Positions 52,436 to 61,543 of a stretch of 64,000 nt of DNA are shown here, one piece after another; positions within the stretch are counted from its first letter, which is position 1; each line of letters opens with the position of its first letter. The notes beneath the pieces were generated by a model. The model worked only from the letters and a program-made list of their open reading frames with translations. It ran no database searches and was not told where the DNA came from. The stretch spans positions 1 to 64,000 of the forward strand of contig NZ_AEJF01000121.1 in the NCBI RefSeq assembly GCF_001028175.1, given 5' to 3'. The translations under genes and the position numbers were made by a program. This DNA comes from Caballeronia mineralivorans PML1(12). GTDB taxonomy: Bacteria > Pseudomonadota > Gammaproteobacteria > Burkholderiales > Burkholderiaceae.

Positions 52436-53260
52436 ATGCAAAGAACGCGGCGTGATGCGGTAGACGGGCTGCTGCCCGACGAACGTGCAAAGTTGATTCT
52501 CGACCGGCTACGCGCGCACGGCCGCGTGCTGGCCGCCGAGCTCGCGCTCGAATTCAACACCTCCGAACACACGGTTCGCCGCCATCTGCGCGATCTGGCG
52601 GACGCGGGTCATTGCAAGCGTGTGTATGGCGGCGCGCTGCTGACCTCGCCCGCTGCGCAGGCCGGATCGACGCGCATGCGTCAAGCTGCCGATCGAAAAG
52701 CGCGGTTGGCTGTCGCGGCGGTGTCCATCGTCCGGCCGCGGCAGATCATCCTGCTCGATGCGGGATCGACCAATGTCGCTATTGCGGCGGCGCTTCCGGA
52801 TAACGCAGACCTCACCGTCGTGACGAATTCCCCGGATGCCTGCTCGCGTTTGCTGGATCGCCCAGGCTTCGAGGTCATCCTGATTGGCGGACGGATGAGT
52901 CCGCGCGGGGCGGGATCGCTGGGATCCACCGCGCTTTTGCAGGTTCAGCAGATCAGGGCCGACATATGTTTCCTCGGCGCTTGCGCCATCGATCCAGCCG
53001 AGGGGGTGGCTGCGTTCGAGGCAGAGGAAGCCGAGCTTAAACGCGCGATGGTCAAATCAAGCGGCCAGATCGCCATTGCGATGACGTCTGAGAAGCTGAT
53101 GACCGCGGCACCGTTTTTTGTCGTGGCGGCGTCCGGCGTTGAACACCTGATCGTGGAAGCGGATGTGCCGGCACAACGGCTAGGCGAGTTCAAAAAAATC
53201 TGCAGCAATGTAATCGTGGCTCAGGGGTTGACTCCAGTTGCTCCGGGGGCTCGATCATGA
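52436..53260 (+). CDS. DeoR-family transcriptional repressor
   Basis: A 274-residue sugar-phosphate-responsive repressor. The ATG at 52436 follows GGAG; in-frame starts from 52316 lie inside the hairpin and repeats. The helix-turn-helix is RAHGRVLAAELALEFNTSEHTVRRHLRDLADAGHCKRVYGGAL; the effector domain has ILLDAGSTNVAIAAALPDN and VTNSPDACSRL, then IGGRMSPRGAGSLG. It overlaps the MFS gene by four bases, so it probably controls it; the ribose genes 3 kb away are another possible target. Confidence 0.9.
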   Translation: MQRTRRDAVDGLLPDERAKLILDRLRAHGRVLAAELALEFNTSEHTVRRHLRDLADAGHCKRVYGGALLTSPAAQAGSTRMRQAADRKARLAVAAVSIVRPRQIILLDAGSTNVAIAAALPDNADLTVVTNSPDACSRLLDRPGFEVILIGGRMSPRGAGSLGSTALLQVQQIRADICFLGACAIDPAEGVAAFEAEEAELKRAMVKSSGQIAIAMTSEKLMTAAPFFVVAASGVEHLIVEADVPAQRLGEFKKICSNVIVAQGLTPVAPGARS

Positions 53261-54408
53261 AACCTGTTGCCGAACGAATCGCAACAACAGCGGTGTTTCT
53301 CGCTAACGGCTTAGGCATCGGCGCCTGGGCTGTCGAGATTCCACAGATCAAAGAAGGCTTGTCGCTAAGCGACACATCGCTAGGGATCGCGCTGTTCGCT
53401 TTTGCGTTAGGCGCAATCGTCGCCATGCCGCTTGCCGGCCGGCTAGCGCCACGCTTCGGAAGCGGTCGTGCGACAGCAATCCTTGGCATTGCATTCGTCA
53501 TCGCGCTGCCCTTGCCTGCGCTGGTCCCGAACTTCGCATTGTTATGCGCCGTGCTCTTTGCATTGGGAGCCGCGAATGGCGCGCTGGATGTATCGATGAA
53601 CGGACACGCCAGCGCGATCGAAGGCGAATGGAAGACACCGATCATGTCGTCGTTTCACGCGGCGTGGAGCATGGGCGGTCTGCTGGGTGCTGCGTCGGGC
53701 GCGGCGCTTCAGGCCCACGGCATCGGCACGATGGGCGGGCTACTCGTCCCCGACTTGGTGATAGGCACACTCATTGTGACAAGCGCATTGCTGGCATTGC
53801 GGGATATCGGGCCACGCGCCTTGGCGTCGGCTAGCGGTTTTGCATTGCCTAGCGCGGGCGTGATGAAACTGGCGGCCTTAGCATTTCTTTGCATGCTGGT
53901 CGAAGGCGCGGTGGCGGACTGGAGTGCGGTGTTCCTGCGCTCCGCGCTCGACACGCAAGCCAGCGCAGCGGCACTCGGTTATTCGTCGTTTGCATTCGCG
54001 ATGGCAGCATGCCGCGTGGTCGGCGACGTATCGGTTCGACGCTTGGGCTCGAGCGTAGTGGTGGCAACCGGAGGGCTTATCGCCGCGCTTGGATTGGCGT
54101 TGGTGCTAGGTTATCCGAACGTGGTCACCGCTTGCGTGGGCTTCGCGCTTGTGGGGATCGGCTTGGCGAACATCGTCCCTGTGATCTTTAGCGCGGCGGG
54201 CCGTTCGACCGCGACGCCGGCTGTTGGGGTTTCGATGGCCGCTACGGCGGGTTATGCCGGGTTTCTCGTGGGTCCGCCGCTGATTGGGCTGGGCGCGGGC
54301 ATTATGGGTTTGCGGCTTGCCTTATGTGCGTTGTTATTGGCCGCGGTGATTGTTTGTCTCGTGGGCGGCAAGGCCGTGGGCAAAGCTGGTGTCGGGCAGG
54401 CGCTTTAG
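53257..54408 (+). CDS. MFS transporter, fucose-permease-like
   Basis: A 383-residue carrier with about 11-12 helices. GIGAWAVEIPQIKEGLSLSDTSLGIALFAFALGAIVAMPLAGRL and ANGALDVSMNGHASAIEG are blocks of the YbjJ/FucP-like group. The gene overlaps the DeoR-type gene by four bases (ATGA). Sugar or drug transport are both possible; pairing with a DeoR protein favours a sugar or polyol. It converges with the DUF2968 gene. Confidence 0.88.
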   Translation: MKPVAERIATTAVFLANGLGIGAWAVEIPQIKEGLSLSDTSLGIALFAFALGAIVAMPLAGRLAPRFGSGRATAILGIAFVIALPLPALVPNFALLCAVLFALGAANGALDVSMNGHASAIEGEWKTPIMSSFHAAWSMGGLLGAASGAALQAHGIGTMGGLLVPDLVIGTLIVTSALLALRDIGPRALASASGFALPSAGVMKLAALAFLCMLVEGAVADWSAVFLRSALDTQASAAALGYSSFAFAMAACRVVGDVSVRRLGSSVVVATGGLIAALGLALVLGYPNVVTACVGFALVGIGLANIVPVIFSAAGRSTATPAVGVSMAATAGYAGFLVGPPLIGLGAGIMGLRLALCALLLAAVIVCLVGGKAVGKAGVGQAL

Positions 54409-54431
54409 AAGTTTGGTTCGCTCACGAAAAA

Positions 54432-55145
54432 TCAATGCAATGCCGGTATCAGATCGCCGTCTGCCTGACGCTGAAGATCCTGCACCTTGGTCTGTAACGC
54501 ACGCAATTCAGCTTGCGCCGCGTCCTGCTGGGCACGCAACGTACGAATCGCTTCCTGCTGCTGTGCCTGACGGTCGACCACCTGGCTTTGCTGCGCGCGC
54601 GCCACATCGACATCCGCTTGCAGGCGGTCCGCCCGCTGCTGCTGCAAGGCGATCAGCCGATCCGCGAAAGCATTTTCCGCCTGCAACTTCTCACGGCGGA
54701 TTTCCGAATCCGCTAGCTGGGCAGTGCTCTTGGCGAAGTCGGCATAGACGGCTTCGGCGCGAGTATCGGTCTGCGTCTTGATCACCCGCCAGAACTTCTT
54801 TTGCTGGAAAAGCGCGACGTAATACAACATCTGATCGGGATAGAACAACAGGCTTGCACCGTAGCTGCCGTTATAAGTGGTGCGCATTTCGACCACCTTG
54901 CCGTCGCGGATCATCTGCTGCAACTCGGTAACGTTGCCGTTGCCCTGCGCCTGCGGTTCGTCCGCCGCACCGTTGGTCAGAAGACTGCGCCGTGCGCTCG
55001 CGTCGCCGAGTGCATTTCCCGGTGTCGATGCCGGATCTTGCGCCGCCAAGGCGGTTGTCGCGGTTGTTGCAGCGTAAGTCGTCGTGCAAACCACCGCGCA
55101 TGCCAATAGAACTACCCCGTACGGCCATTTATTATTGGATTTCAT
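54432..55145 (-). CDS. DUF2968 family exported coiled-coil protein
   Basis: A 237-residue protein from the ATG at 55145; the in-frame extension upstream to 55346 has no signal sequence and is rejected. The signal peptide (MKSNNKWPYGVVLLACAVVCT, cut after TYA) is followed by a DUF2968 domain with VTELQQMIRDGKVVEMRTTYNGSYGASLLFY and a long helix of heptads (about residues 145-232, RIALQQQRADRLQADVDVARAQQSQV-like). The family occurs in Burkholderiaceae; function unknown. Monocistronic. Confidence 0.85.
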   Translation of the reverse strand: MKSNNKWPYGVVLLACAVVCTTTYAATTATTALAAQDPASTPGNALGDASARRSLLTNGAADEPQAQGNGNVTELQQMIRDGKVVEMRTTYNGSYGASLLFYPDQMLYYVALFQQKKFWRVIKTQTDTRAEAVYADFAKSTAQLADSEIRREKLQAENAFADRLIALQQQRADRLQADVDVARAQQSQVVDRQAQQQEAIRTLRAQQDAAQAELRALQTKVQDLQRQADGDLIPALH

Positions 55146-55370
55146 GGAATTTCCGAGTACTTTGAACAAAGCGAAACCGACGGAATTATGGCAGATAGAA
55201 TGCCTGGACATTAATGAACGATGGCCAAAAACCTCGTTCGTTAAATGGAAATGGGAGCGCCGGATAATCCCGATGGTTAGTGAGGCAGCTACGGAGGCAG
55301 CTGCGGAATCAACTGCGATATTTTTCAAACACCTTGCTAAGAACAAGGCCCCCGCCCCGACGCCCCGGCG

Positions 55371-56243
55371 TCACCTGAAAATATCCGCAACAAGATTCGA
55401 CACCGCCCGGATCCGCTCGCTCCCGCGAAGCGCCGGGTGCAGCACCATCCAGACGTCCTGATCCAGCTCCCTGATATGCGGTTCGACGCAGACAAGATCG
55501 CTGGTCGTATCGCCGGCAAGTTGAGCCAGCACGCCCAGCCCCGAGCCGCCCAGCACGCCGTCGAACACACCCAGGACGTAACTGCTGCGAAGACTCGGAG
55601 CAGGCGCACCCGGCAATGTCTTCAGCCAGCGGGCCGCGGGATGATCGCCGCGGCGCTCGTCATAACCCACGAAGGACAGCTTGCTCCACTCTTTTTTCTT
55701 GATGGCCACCTTGTGGCGCAGGTAATAGTCCCGCGATGCATACAAGCCAAAGCGGACTTTGCCGATCCGGCGTACATACAGGTCGCCCTCGTCGGGGCAT
55801 TCCGACCAGATGGCGATATCCGCTTCGCGCCGGGCAAGGTTGTACGGCCGTTGCGAGGTCAGCACTTCGATAGCCAGTCCGGGAAACCGCTCCTGGAACG
55901 AGCCAAGCAGCTTCATCAGGATGTAGGACATCCATTCGACCGCATTGATCCTGACCGTCCCTTCCAGCCCATGAGAACCTGTGACGTCTCCCGCGCGCTC
56001 GATCTGATGCGCGAGCGCCTCCATCTGTTCGGCCCACGTAAGCACCCTCTGCCCGAAAGCCGTTACTGCGCACCCGGAGGGCACCCGGTCAATCAGGGGT
56101 TCACCTAGTCTCCTTTCAAGCTCCGTCAGCCGGCGCGACAACGTCGCAGCGCTCAGATCGCAGGCCGTGGCGGCGGCTCTCATGGTTCCTTCGCGGGCGA
56201 TGGCGAGCAAAATTCGCAGGTCGTCCCAGTCAACGTGTTCCAT
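55371..56243 (-). CDS. LysR-family regulator divergent from the ribose genes
   Basis: A 290-residue LysR protein from the ATG at 56243 (in-frame starts to 56342 give an unlikely leader). The helix-turn-helix is DWDDLRILLAIAREGTMRAAATACDLSAATLSRRLTELERRLG; the effector domain starts near residue 92. It is divergent from rbsB across 248 bases containing an inverted repeat, so it may regulate the ribose operon, although DeoR/LacI-type proteins are more usual for that. It could be unrelated. Confidence 0.88.
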   Translation of the reverse strand: MEHVDWDDLRILLAIAREGTMRAAATACDLSAATLSRRLTELERRLGEPLIDRVPSGCAVTAFGQRVLTWAEQMEALAHQIERAGDVTGSHGLEGTVRINAVEWMSYILMKLLGSFQERFPGLAIEVLTSQRPYNLARREADIAIWSECPDEGDLYVRRIGKVRFGLYASRDYYLRHKVAIKKKEWSKLSFVGYDERRGDHPAARWLKTLPGAPAPSLRSSYVLGVFDGVLGGSGLGVLAQLAGDTTSDLVCVEPHIRELDQDVWMVLHPALRGSERIRAVSNLVADIFR

Positions 56244-56407
56244 TTTTGAAACGCTCGCTTTCGATTTTAGACGTAGCATATCGCGAATCGCGAGGATAGC
56301 ATTAGACCCCGATGGGCCGGATTGGCACTCGCTATACACCACGGCTCATGCATCGCCTTTTCTCGATGCGGCGTTAAAGGATGTGCCAACAAGAATGTCC
56401 TTTCAAA

Positions 56408-56427
56408 TCGATTAATTGACTAATCGA
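56408..56427. promoter_or_regulatory. Inverted repeat upstream of rbsB
   Basis: TCGATTA-ATTGAC-TAATCGA, a perfect 7-base inverted repeat 65-84 bases before the rbsB start. Followed by related half-sites (CCGACTAACGACTCG). A good operator candidate for the ribose operon. Confidence 0.5.
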
Positions 56428-56491
56428 CCAACCGACTAACGACTCGCCGGCTATCACTCAGTAGACCGAAGAGCAAACTAACGGAGACTCT

Positions 56492-57457
56492 ATGACCCGC
56501 AAGGCCAACCAAGCACGGCGCCGTGTACTCGCTGCAACCGCCGTATTCGCCGCATTCTCGCTGCTGCCTGTCTCATCGGCATTCGCTCAGTCGGCGAAAA
56601 AACCCACCGTCGCCCTCGTGATGAAGTCGCTCGCCAACGAGTTCTTCCTGACCATGGAAACGGGCGCCAAGGATTATCAGGCCCATAACGCGAGCAAGTT
56701 CACGCTCATCACCAACGGCATCAAGGACGAAACCGATACCGCGAACCAGATTCGCATTGTCGAGCAGATGATCGTCTCGAAGGTCGATGCGCTCGTGATC
56801 GCCCCCGCTGATTCCAAGGCGCTCGTCCCGGTCATCAAGAAGGCCGTGGACGCCGGGATCATTGTGGTGAACATCGACAACCGGCTTGATCCGGACGTGC
56901 TCAAGTCGAAAGACCTGAACGTGCCGTTCGTCGGCCCGGACAATGCGAAGGGCGCAAAGCTGGTCGGGGATTATCTTGCCAAGAAGCTCAAATCCGGCGA
57001 TGAAGTCGGCATTATCGAAGGCGTGTCGACCACAACCAACGCGCAGCAACGCACGGCCGGCTTCAAGGACGCGATGCAGGCGGGTGGCATGAAGGTTGTT
57101 GCGCTGCAATCCGGCGACTGGGAAATCGACAAGGGCAACGCAGTGGCGTCGCAGATCCTGAATGCGAACCCGAATGTGAAAGCGCTGCTGTGCGGCAACG
57201 ACAACATGGCAATCGGCGCAGTTGCTGCAGTGCGGGCGGCCGGCAAGGCGGGCAAGGTGCAGGTGGTCGGTTACGACAACATCAACGCCATCAAGCCGAT
57301 GCTCGCCGACGGCCGCGTGCTCGCCACCGCCGATCAATACGCCGCGAAGCAAGCGGTATTCGGTATCGACACGGCTTTGAAGGCGCTCTCCACGCACCAG
57401 AAGCAGTCGGAATTGTCGAGCGTGGTGGAAACGCCGGTCAACCTGGTCACCAAGTAA
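56492..57457 (+). CDS. rbsB: Ribose-type ABC importer binding protein
   Basis: A 321-residue periplasmic sugar-binding protein. A Sec signal (about 1-32) ends in SSAFAQ. The mature start VALVMKSLANEFFLTMETGAKDYQ, TLITNGIKDETDTANQIRIVEQMI, VDALVIAPADSKALVPVIKKA and CGNDNMAIGAVAAVRAAGK are hallmarks of RbsB. The genes rbsA, rbsC and ribokinase follow, supporting ribose or a close relative as substrate. A hairpin separates it from rbsA, which often lets the binding protein be made in excess. Confidence 0.9.
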   Translation: MTRKANQARRRVLAATAVFAAFSLLPVSSAFAQSAKKPTVALVMKSLANEFFLTMETGAKDYQAHNASKFTLITNGIKDETDTANQIRIVEQMIVSKVDALVIAPADSKALVPVIKKAVDAGIIVVNIDNRLDPDVLKSKDLNVPFVGPDNAKGAKLVGDYLAKKLKSGDEVGIIEGVSTTTNAQQRTAGFKDAMQAGGMKVVALQSGDWEIDKGNAVASQILNANPNVKALLCGNDNMAIGAVAAVRAAGKAGKVQVVGYDNINAIKPMLADGRVLATADQYAAKQAVFGIDTALKALSTHQKQSELSSVVETPVNLVTK

Positions 57458-57476
57458 GCGCATCAAGTCATCCAGC

Positions 57477-57508
57477 ATGCGTCATCGCGGTTAGCTGCGG
57501 CGACGCAT
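57477..57508 (+). other. Intercistronic hairpin between rbsB and rbsA
   Basis: ATGCGTC pairs with GACGCAT (7 bases), extended through a two-base mismatch to CGC/GCG; loop of 8. It lies 20 bases past the rbsB stop, without T-run. Fits a 3'-end stabiliser of the rbsB message. Confidence 0.5.
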
Positions 57509-57646
57509 ACATGAACGCTGCATGAGCGTAGAGTGTCCCGACGCGTCTTGCTTTGGTTTCAAGTGTTCAAACGCGTAGTGCGCCCCGGCTCTTTATGGCC
57601 GGGGCGTAACTCGCATTCAAGTACTCGCCCCAGCCTCTCATAAGCG

Positions 57647-59245
57647 ATGCCAAGTCCAATCGTTCCTTCCGCAGACATAGCGCCAGTGCTGACCATTCAC
57701 GGGATCGGCAAGACCTACGTCGAACCGGTGCTCGCGGACGTCTCGCTCCACCTGCGCCCCGGTGAAGTACTCGCGCTGACAGGCGAAAATGGCGCCGGCA
57801 AGAGCACGCTGTCGAAAATCGTAGGCGGTCTTGTGACGCCCACGACCGGTTCAATGCAGCTGGGTGGCATCTCGTACACACCGACGAGCCGCAGCGACGC
57901 CGAAGCGCTGGGCGTGCGCATGGTGATGCAGGAACTGAACCTGCTCCCCACGCTGTCTGTAGCTGAAAACCTCTTTCTGAATCGCCTGCCCAAACGCGGC
58001 CTCGGCTGGATCGACCGCGCCACGCTACGCGAAGATGCGCGTCAGGCGATGGCCCAGGTCGGGCTCGACGCCATCGACCCGGACACGCTGGTGGGTGAGC
58101 TCGGCATCGGCCATCAGCAGATGGTCGAGATCGCGCGCAACCTGATCGGCGATTGCCGTGTGCTCATCCTCGATGAACCCACCGCCATGCTCACGGCTCG
58201 CGAAGTCGACCTGCTGTTCGAGCAAGTCGATCGCCTGAAATCGCGCGGCGTGGCGCTGGTCTACATCTCGCATCGGCTGGAAGAATTGGCAAGAATCGCT
58301 GAACGCGCAGCGGTGTTGCGCGACGGCCGGCTCGTCCACGTTGACGCCATGCGCAACCTCACCAGCGACAAACTCGTCACGCTGATGGTCGGACGCGATA
58401 TTGGCGAGCGCATCGATCTCGGCGAACGCCGGATCGGCGCAACGGCATTCAAGGTGCAAGGCATGACGCGCGGCAACGCCGTGCGCGACGTATCGTTCGA
58501 AGTAAAAGCAGGCGAGATCTTCGGCATCAGCGGTCTGATTGGTGCGGGACGCACCGAACTCATGCGGCTGATCTATGGCGCGGACCGCGCGGATAGCGGC
58601 AGCATTGAAGTCGCGCATCGCGGTTCGGCGCTCAAGACGGTCAACATCAAGTCGCCGTCCGACGCGGTGAATCAAGGTATTGCGCTTATCACCGAAGACC
58701 GCAAGGGCGAAGGTTTGTTGCTGCCTCAACCGATTGCCGCGAACATTTCGCTGGGCAACATCGGCGCGGTATCGAAGCATGGTTTCATCGACGCCCGCCG
58801 AGAAACCGCGCTCGCACAAAAGCAGATCGACGCCATGCGGATTCGCACGTCGAGTGCCGCGCAACCGGTGTCCGAGCTCTCGGGCGGCAATCAGCAGAAG
58901 GTGGTGATCGGCCGCTGGCTGGCACGCGATTGCACGGTGCTGCTCTTCGACGAACCCACGCGCGGCATCGACGTCGGCGCCAAGTTCGATATCTACGCGC
59001 TGATGGGCGCCCAAGCTCGCGAAGGCCGCGCGCTGGTGGTGGTGTCCAGCGACCTGCGCGAGCTGATGCTGATCTGCGACCGGATCGGCGTCATGTCGGC
59101 GGGACGCATGACCGGCGTCTTCGAACGCGATAACTGGTCGCAGGACGCACTGCTTGCCGCAGCATTCGCGGGTTATGCGGGCCGCGATAAAATCCTCAGC
59201 GAATCTATCGAACCGGAAAAACATATTACGGAGCACCAGTCATGA
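57647..59245 (+). CDS. rbsA: Ribose-type ABC importer ATPase (duplicated domain)
   Basis: A 532-residue ATPase with two nucleotide-binding halves, as in RbsA (usual 500). The first half has GENGAGKST and VLILDEPTA; the second has a variant P-loop GLIGAGRTELMRLI, signature LSGGNQQKVVIGRWL and VLLFDEPTRGIDVGAK. The N-terminal dozen residues and C-terminal tail (SESIEPEKHITEHQS) are extra. The stop overlaps rbsC by four bases, showing coupling. Confidence 0.93.
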   Translation: MPSPIVPSADIAPVLTIHGIGKTYVEPVLADVSLHLRPGEVLALTGENGAGKSTLSKIVGGLVTPTTGSMQLGGISYTPTSRSDAEALGVRMVMQELNLLPTLSVAENLFLNRLPKRGLGWIDRATLREDARQAMAQVGLDAIDPDTLVGELGIGHQQMVEIARNLIGDCRVLILDEPTAMLTAREVDLLFEQVDRLKSRGVALVYISHRLEELARIAERAAVLRDGRLVHVDAMRNLTSDKLVTLMVGRDIGERIDLGERRIGATAFKVQGMTRGNAVRDVSFEVKAGEIFGISGLIGAGRTELMRLIYGADRADSGSIEVAHRGSALKTVNIKSPSDAVNQGIALITEDRKGEGLLLPQPIAANISLGNIGAVSKHGFIDARRETALAQKQIDAMRIRTSSAAQPVSELSGGNQQKVVIGRWLARDCTVLLFDEPTRGIDVGAKFDIYALMGAQAREGRALVVVSSDLRELMLICDRIGVMSAGRMTGVFERDNWSQDALLAAAFAGYAGRDKILSESIEPEKHITEHQS

Positions 59246-60243
59246 CGCTACAAACCACTACGCAGAAATCGCAGACGGAGCCGCCCAAAAGTGCGAAACC
59301 GATCGGCACGCGGCTGGGGTTTTCCAATTATCTGGGGCTGCTCGGTGCGCTGATCGCGATGATCGCGCTGTTCTCCGTGCTGAGCTCGCACTTCCTGACC
59401 TACGATACGTTCAGCACGATCGCGAACCAGATTCCCGATCTGGTCGTGATGTCGGTGGGCATGACGTTCGTGCTGATCATCGCGGGCATCGATCTGTCAG
59501 TGGGTTCGGTGCTGGCTCTAGGCGCGGCCGTCACCAGCGTTGCGGCATTGCAATGGCACTGGGGCGCGTTGCCGGCAGCGTTGCTCGGCATGGCCGGCGC
59601 CACGCTCACCGGGTGCGTGACCGGCGCCGTGACGGTGGGTTGGCGCATCCCTTCATTCATCGTCTCGCTGGGCGTGCTGGAAGCGGCTCGCGGCCTTGCG
59701 TACCAGATGACAAACTCGCGCACCGCGTACATAGGCGACGCCTTCGACTTTCTCTCGAATCCCATCGCGTTCGGCATTTCTCCGTCGTTCCTGATTGCTA
59801 TCGTCGTGATGGTCGTGGCGCAGCTTGTGCTCACCCGAACGGTTTTTGGCCGCTATCTGGTCGGCATCGGCACCAACGAGGAAGCAGTGCGGCTGGCCGG
59901 GGTCAACCCACGGCCGTACAAGGTCATTGTGTTCGCGCTGATGGGCCTGCTCTCGGGTCTCGCGGCGCTGTTCCAGATCTCGCGGCTTGAAGCGGCGGAC
60001 CCCAACGCCGGCTCGGGGATCGAACTGCAGGTGATCGCCGCGGTGGTGATCGGCGGCACGAGTCTGATGGGCGGACGCGGTTCCGTCATCAGCACCTTCT
60101 TTGGCGTCCTGATCATTTCCGTGCTTGCGGCAGGTCTCGCGCAAATAGGCGCGAACGAACCGACCAAGCGGATCATCACCGGCGCGGTGATTGTCGTGGC
60201 GGTCGTACTCGATACCTATCGCAGCAAACGGCGCATCATGTGA
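59242..60243 (+). CDS. rbsC: Ribose-type ABC importer permease
   Basis: A 333-residue permease of the RbsC/AraH family with about ten helices. Family blocks: VVMSVGMTFVLIIAGIDLSVGSVLALGAA, GVLEAARGLAYQMTNSRTAY, FGRYLVGIGTNEEAVRLAGVNPRPYKVIVFALMG and DPNAGSGIELQVIAAVVIGGTSLMGGRGSV. Coupled to rbsA by ATGA overlap. Ribokinase follows after 206 bases. Confidence 0.93.
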   Translation: MTLQTTTQKSQTEPPKSAKPIGTRLGFSNYLGLLGALIAMIALFSVLSSHFLTYDTFSTIANQIPDLVVMSVGMTFVLIIAGIDLSVGSVLALGAAVTSVAALQWHWGALPAALLGMAGATLTGCVTGAVTVGWRIPSFIVSLGVLEAARGLAYQMTNSRTAYIGDAFDFLSNPIAFGISPSFLIAIVVMVVAQLVLTRTVFGRYLVGIGTNEEAVRLAGVNPRPYKVIVFALMGLLSGLAALFQISRLEAADPNAGSGIELQVIAAVVIGGTSLMGGRGSVISTFFGVLIISVLAAGLAQIGANEPTKRIITGAVIVVAVVLDTYRSKRRIM

Positions 60244-60449
60244 GCCAAGTGTTGGCAAGCCCGGTGCTTAGCGCTTTTACAGCGGCGCTTTGGACGTTTC
60301 ATTCGTGGTTATCAGGCACGAATGGCGGGCGGCTTGTGAAAGTGCTTCCCTATTACCGGCGACGTTCGTGAGGTCCGGCTTGGCTTAGCGTGCTCAATTG
60401 AGGCGCTTAGGCCCGATGACCAAGACGTTCGCCAGCAGGAGATCTGAAA

Positions 60450-61385
60450 ATGTCCAAAGAAGTAAAGCAAGGCTCCGTCCTCATCATGGGGAGTATCAAT
60501 ACCGATCTGGTCGCACGTTCTCCGCATCTGCCCCGGCCGGGTGAGACGATCAGCGGGCATGAGTTCTCGCAAATCTCCGGCGGCAAGGGGGCAAACCAGG
60601 CGGTCGCGGCCGCACGTATCGGCGGTCGTGTGGTCATGGCGGGATGCGTTGGCGCAGATGCCAACGGCGCGTTGCGGCTGGCCGGTCTCGAAGCGGAAGG
60701 CATTGATTGCAGCGCGGTCGAGACCGATCCGTCGGTACCGACAGGCGTCGCAATCGTCACGGTGGCGGACGACGGCCAGAATACGATAGTCGTTGTGCCA
60801 GGCAGCAACGGTCAGGTTACGCCCGAGATGGTCAAGCGCCATGAAGCGGTGATCAAAGCCGCCGACGTCGTGGTGTGCCAGCTCGAGACACCTTGGGATT
60901 CGGTATATGCGACGCTTCTCACCGCGCGAAGGTTCGGCAAGCTGACCGTGTTGAATCCAGCACCGGCTACCGGTCCGCTTCCCGCCGAATGGCTGCCCCT
61001 GGTCGACTATCTGGTTCCGAACGAAGTCGAAGCCGCTATTCTCGCGGGACTGCCGGTCGAATCGCAAAGCGGTGCACGCAGGGCCGCGAAAGAGCTACAG
61101 AGATCGGGCGCGCATAACGTCATTGTCACGCTCGGGTCGCAAGGCGCTTATCTCTTGCCTGAAACAGGGGAAGGCACGCACTTCCCTGCCCCCAAGGTTA
61201 ATGCGGTCGATACGACCGCCGCCGGCGATACCTTCATCGGCGTCTTTGCCGCGCAGTTGGCGGCACGCCAACCGATAGAAGCCGCGATCAGCCTCGCCCA
61301 GCGAGCCGCCGCCATTTCCGTCACGCGCGCGGGCGCGCAGCCGTCCATACCGACCCGACAGGAAGTCGACAACATGCCCTCCTAG
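60450..61385 (+). CDS. rbsK: Ribokinase (PfkB family)
   Basis: A 311-residue cytosolic kinase making ribose 5-phosphate from imported ribose. Family blocks: GSINTDLVARSPHLPRPGETISGHEFSQISGGKGANQAVAAARIGG, NEVEAAILAGLPVES, and the ATP/anion-hole NAVDTTAAGDTFIGVFAAQLA, with the catalytic Asp in DTTAAGD (usually DTTGAGD). The gene has a good RBS (AGGAG) and ends at an intrinsic terminator. Confidence 0.92.
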   Translation: MSKEVKQGSVLIMGSINTDLVARSPHLPRPGETISGHEFSQISGGKGANQAVAAARIGGRVVMAGCVGADANGALRLAGLEAEGIDCSAVETDPSVPTGVAIVTVADDGQNTIVVVPGSNGQVTPEMVKRHEAVIKAADVVVCQLETPWDSVYATLLTARRFGKLTVLNPAPATGPLPAEWLPLVDYLVPNEVEAAILAGLPVESQSGARRAAKELQRSGAHNVIVTLGSQGAYLLPETGEGTHFPAPKVNAVDTTAAGDTFIGVFAAQLAARQPIEAAISLAQRAAAISVTRAGAQPSIPTRQEVDNMPS

Positions 61386-61478
61386 TCTGGAATGGTCGCA
61401 GGGTTCGGGTCACTCGATTTAGATTGAAACGTCGGAAACGTGCTGCCTGATGCAGGGGTTAGGCACGCTCTCGCCCAA

Positions 61479-61511
61479 GCTGCTGCATGGCGACATGCAG
61501 CAGCGGTTTTT
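61479..61511 (+). terminator. Intrinsic terminator after rbsK
   Basis: Perfect 11-base stem GCTGCTGCATG / CATGCAGCAGC with GCGA loop, followed by GG and TTTTT. The best canonical Rho-independent terminator in the window, about 95 bases past rbsK; it separates the nucleoside hydrolase gene. Confidence 0.85.
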
Positions 61512-61543
61512 CGTCATCCAACTAATCTCGAATGGGAAAAGCA

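Noticed and set aside
58025..59236. Minus-strand open frame of 403 codons
   Set aside because: Antisense to rbsA, which has all ABC motifs.
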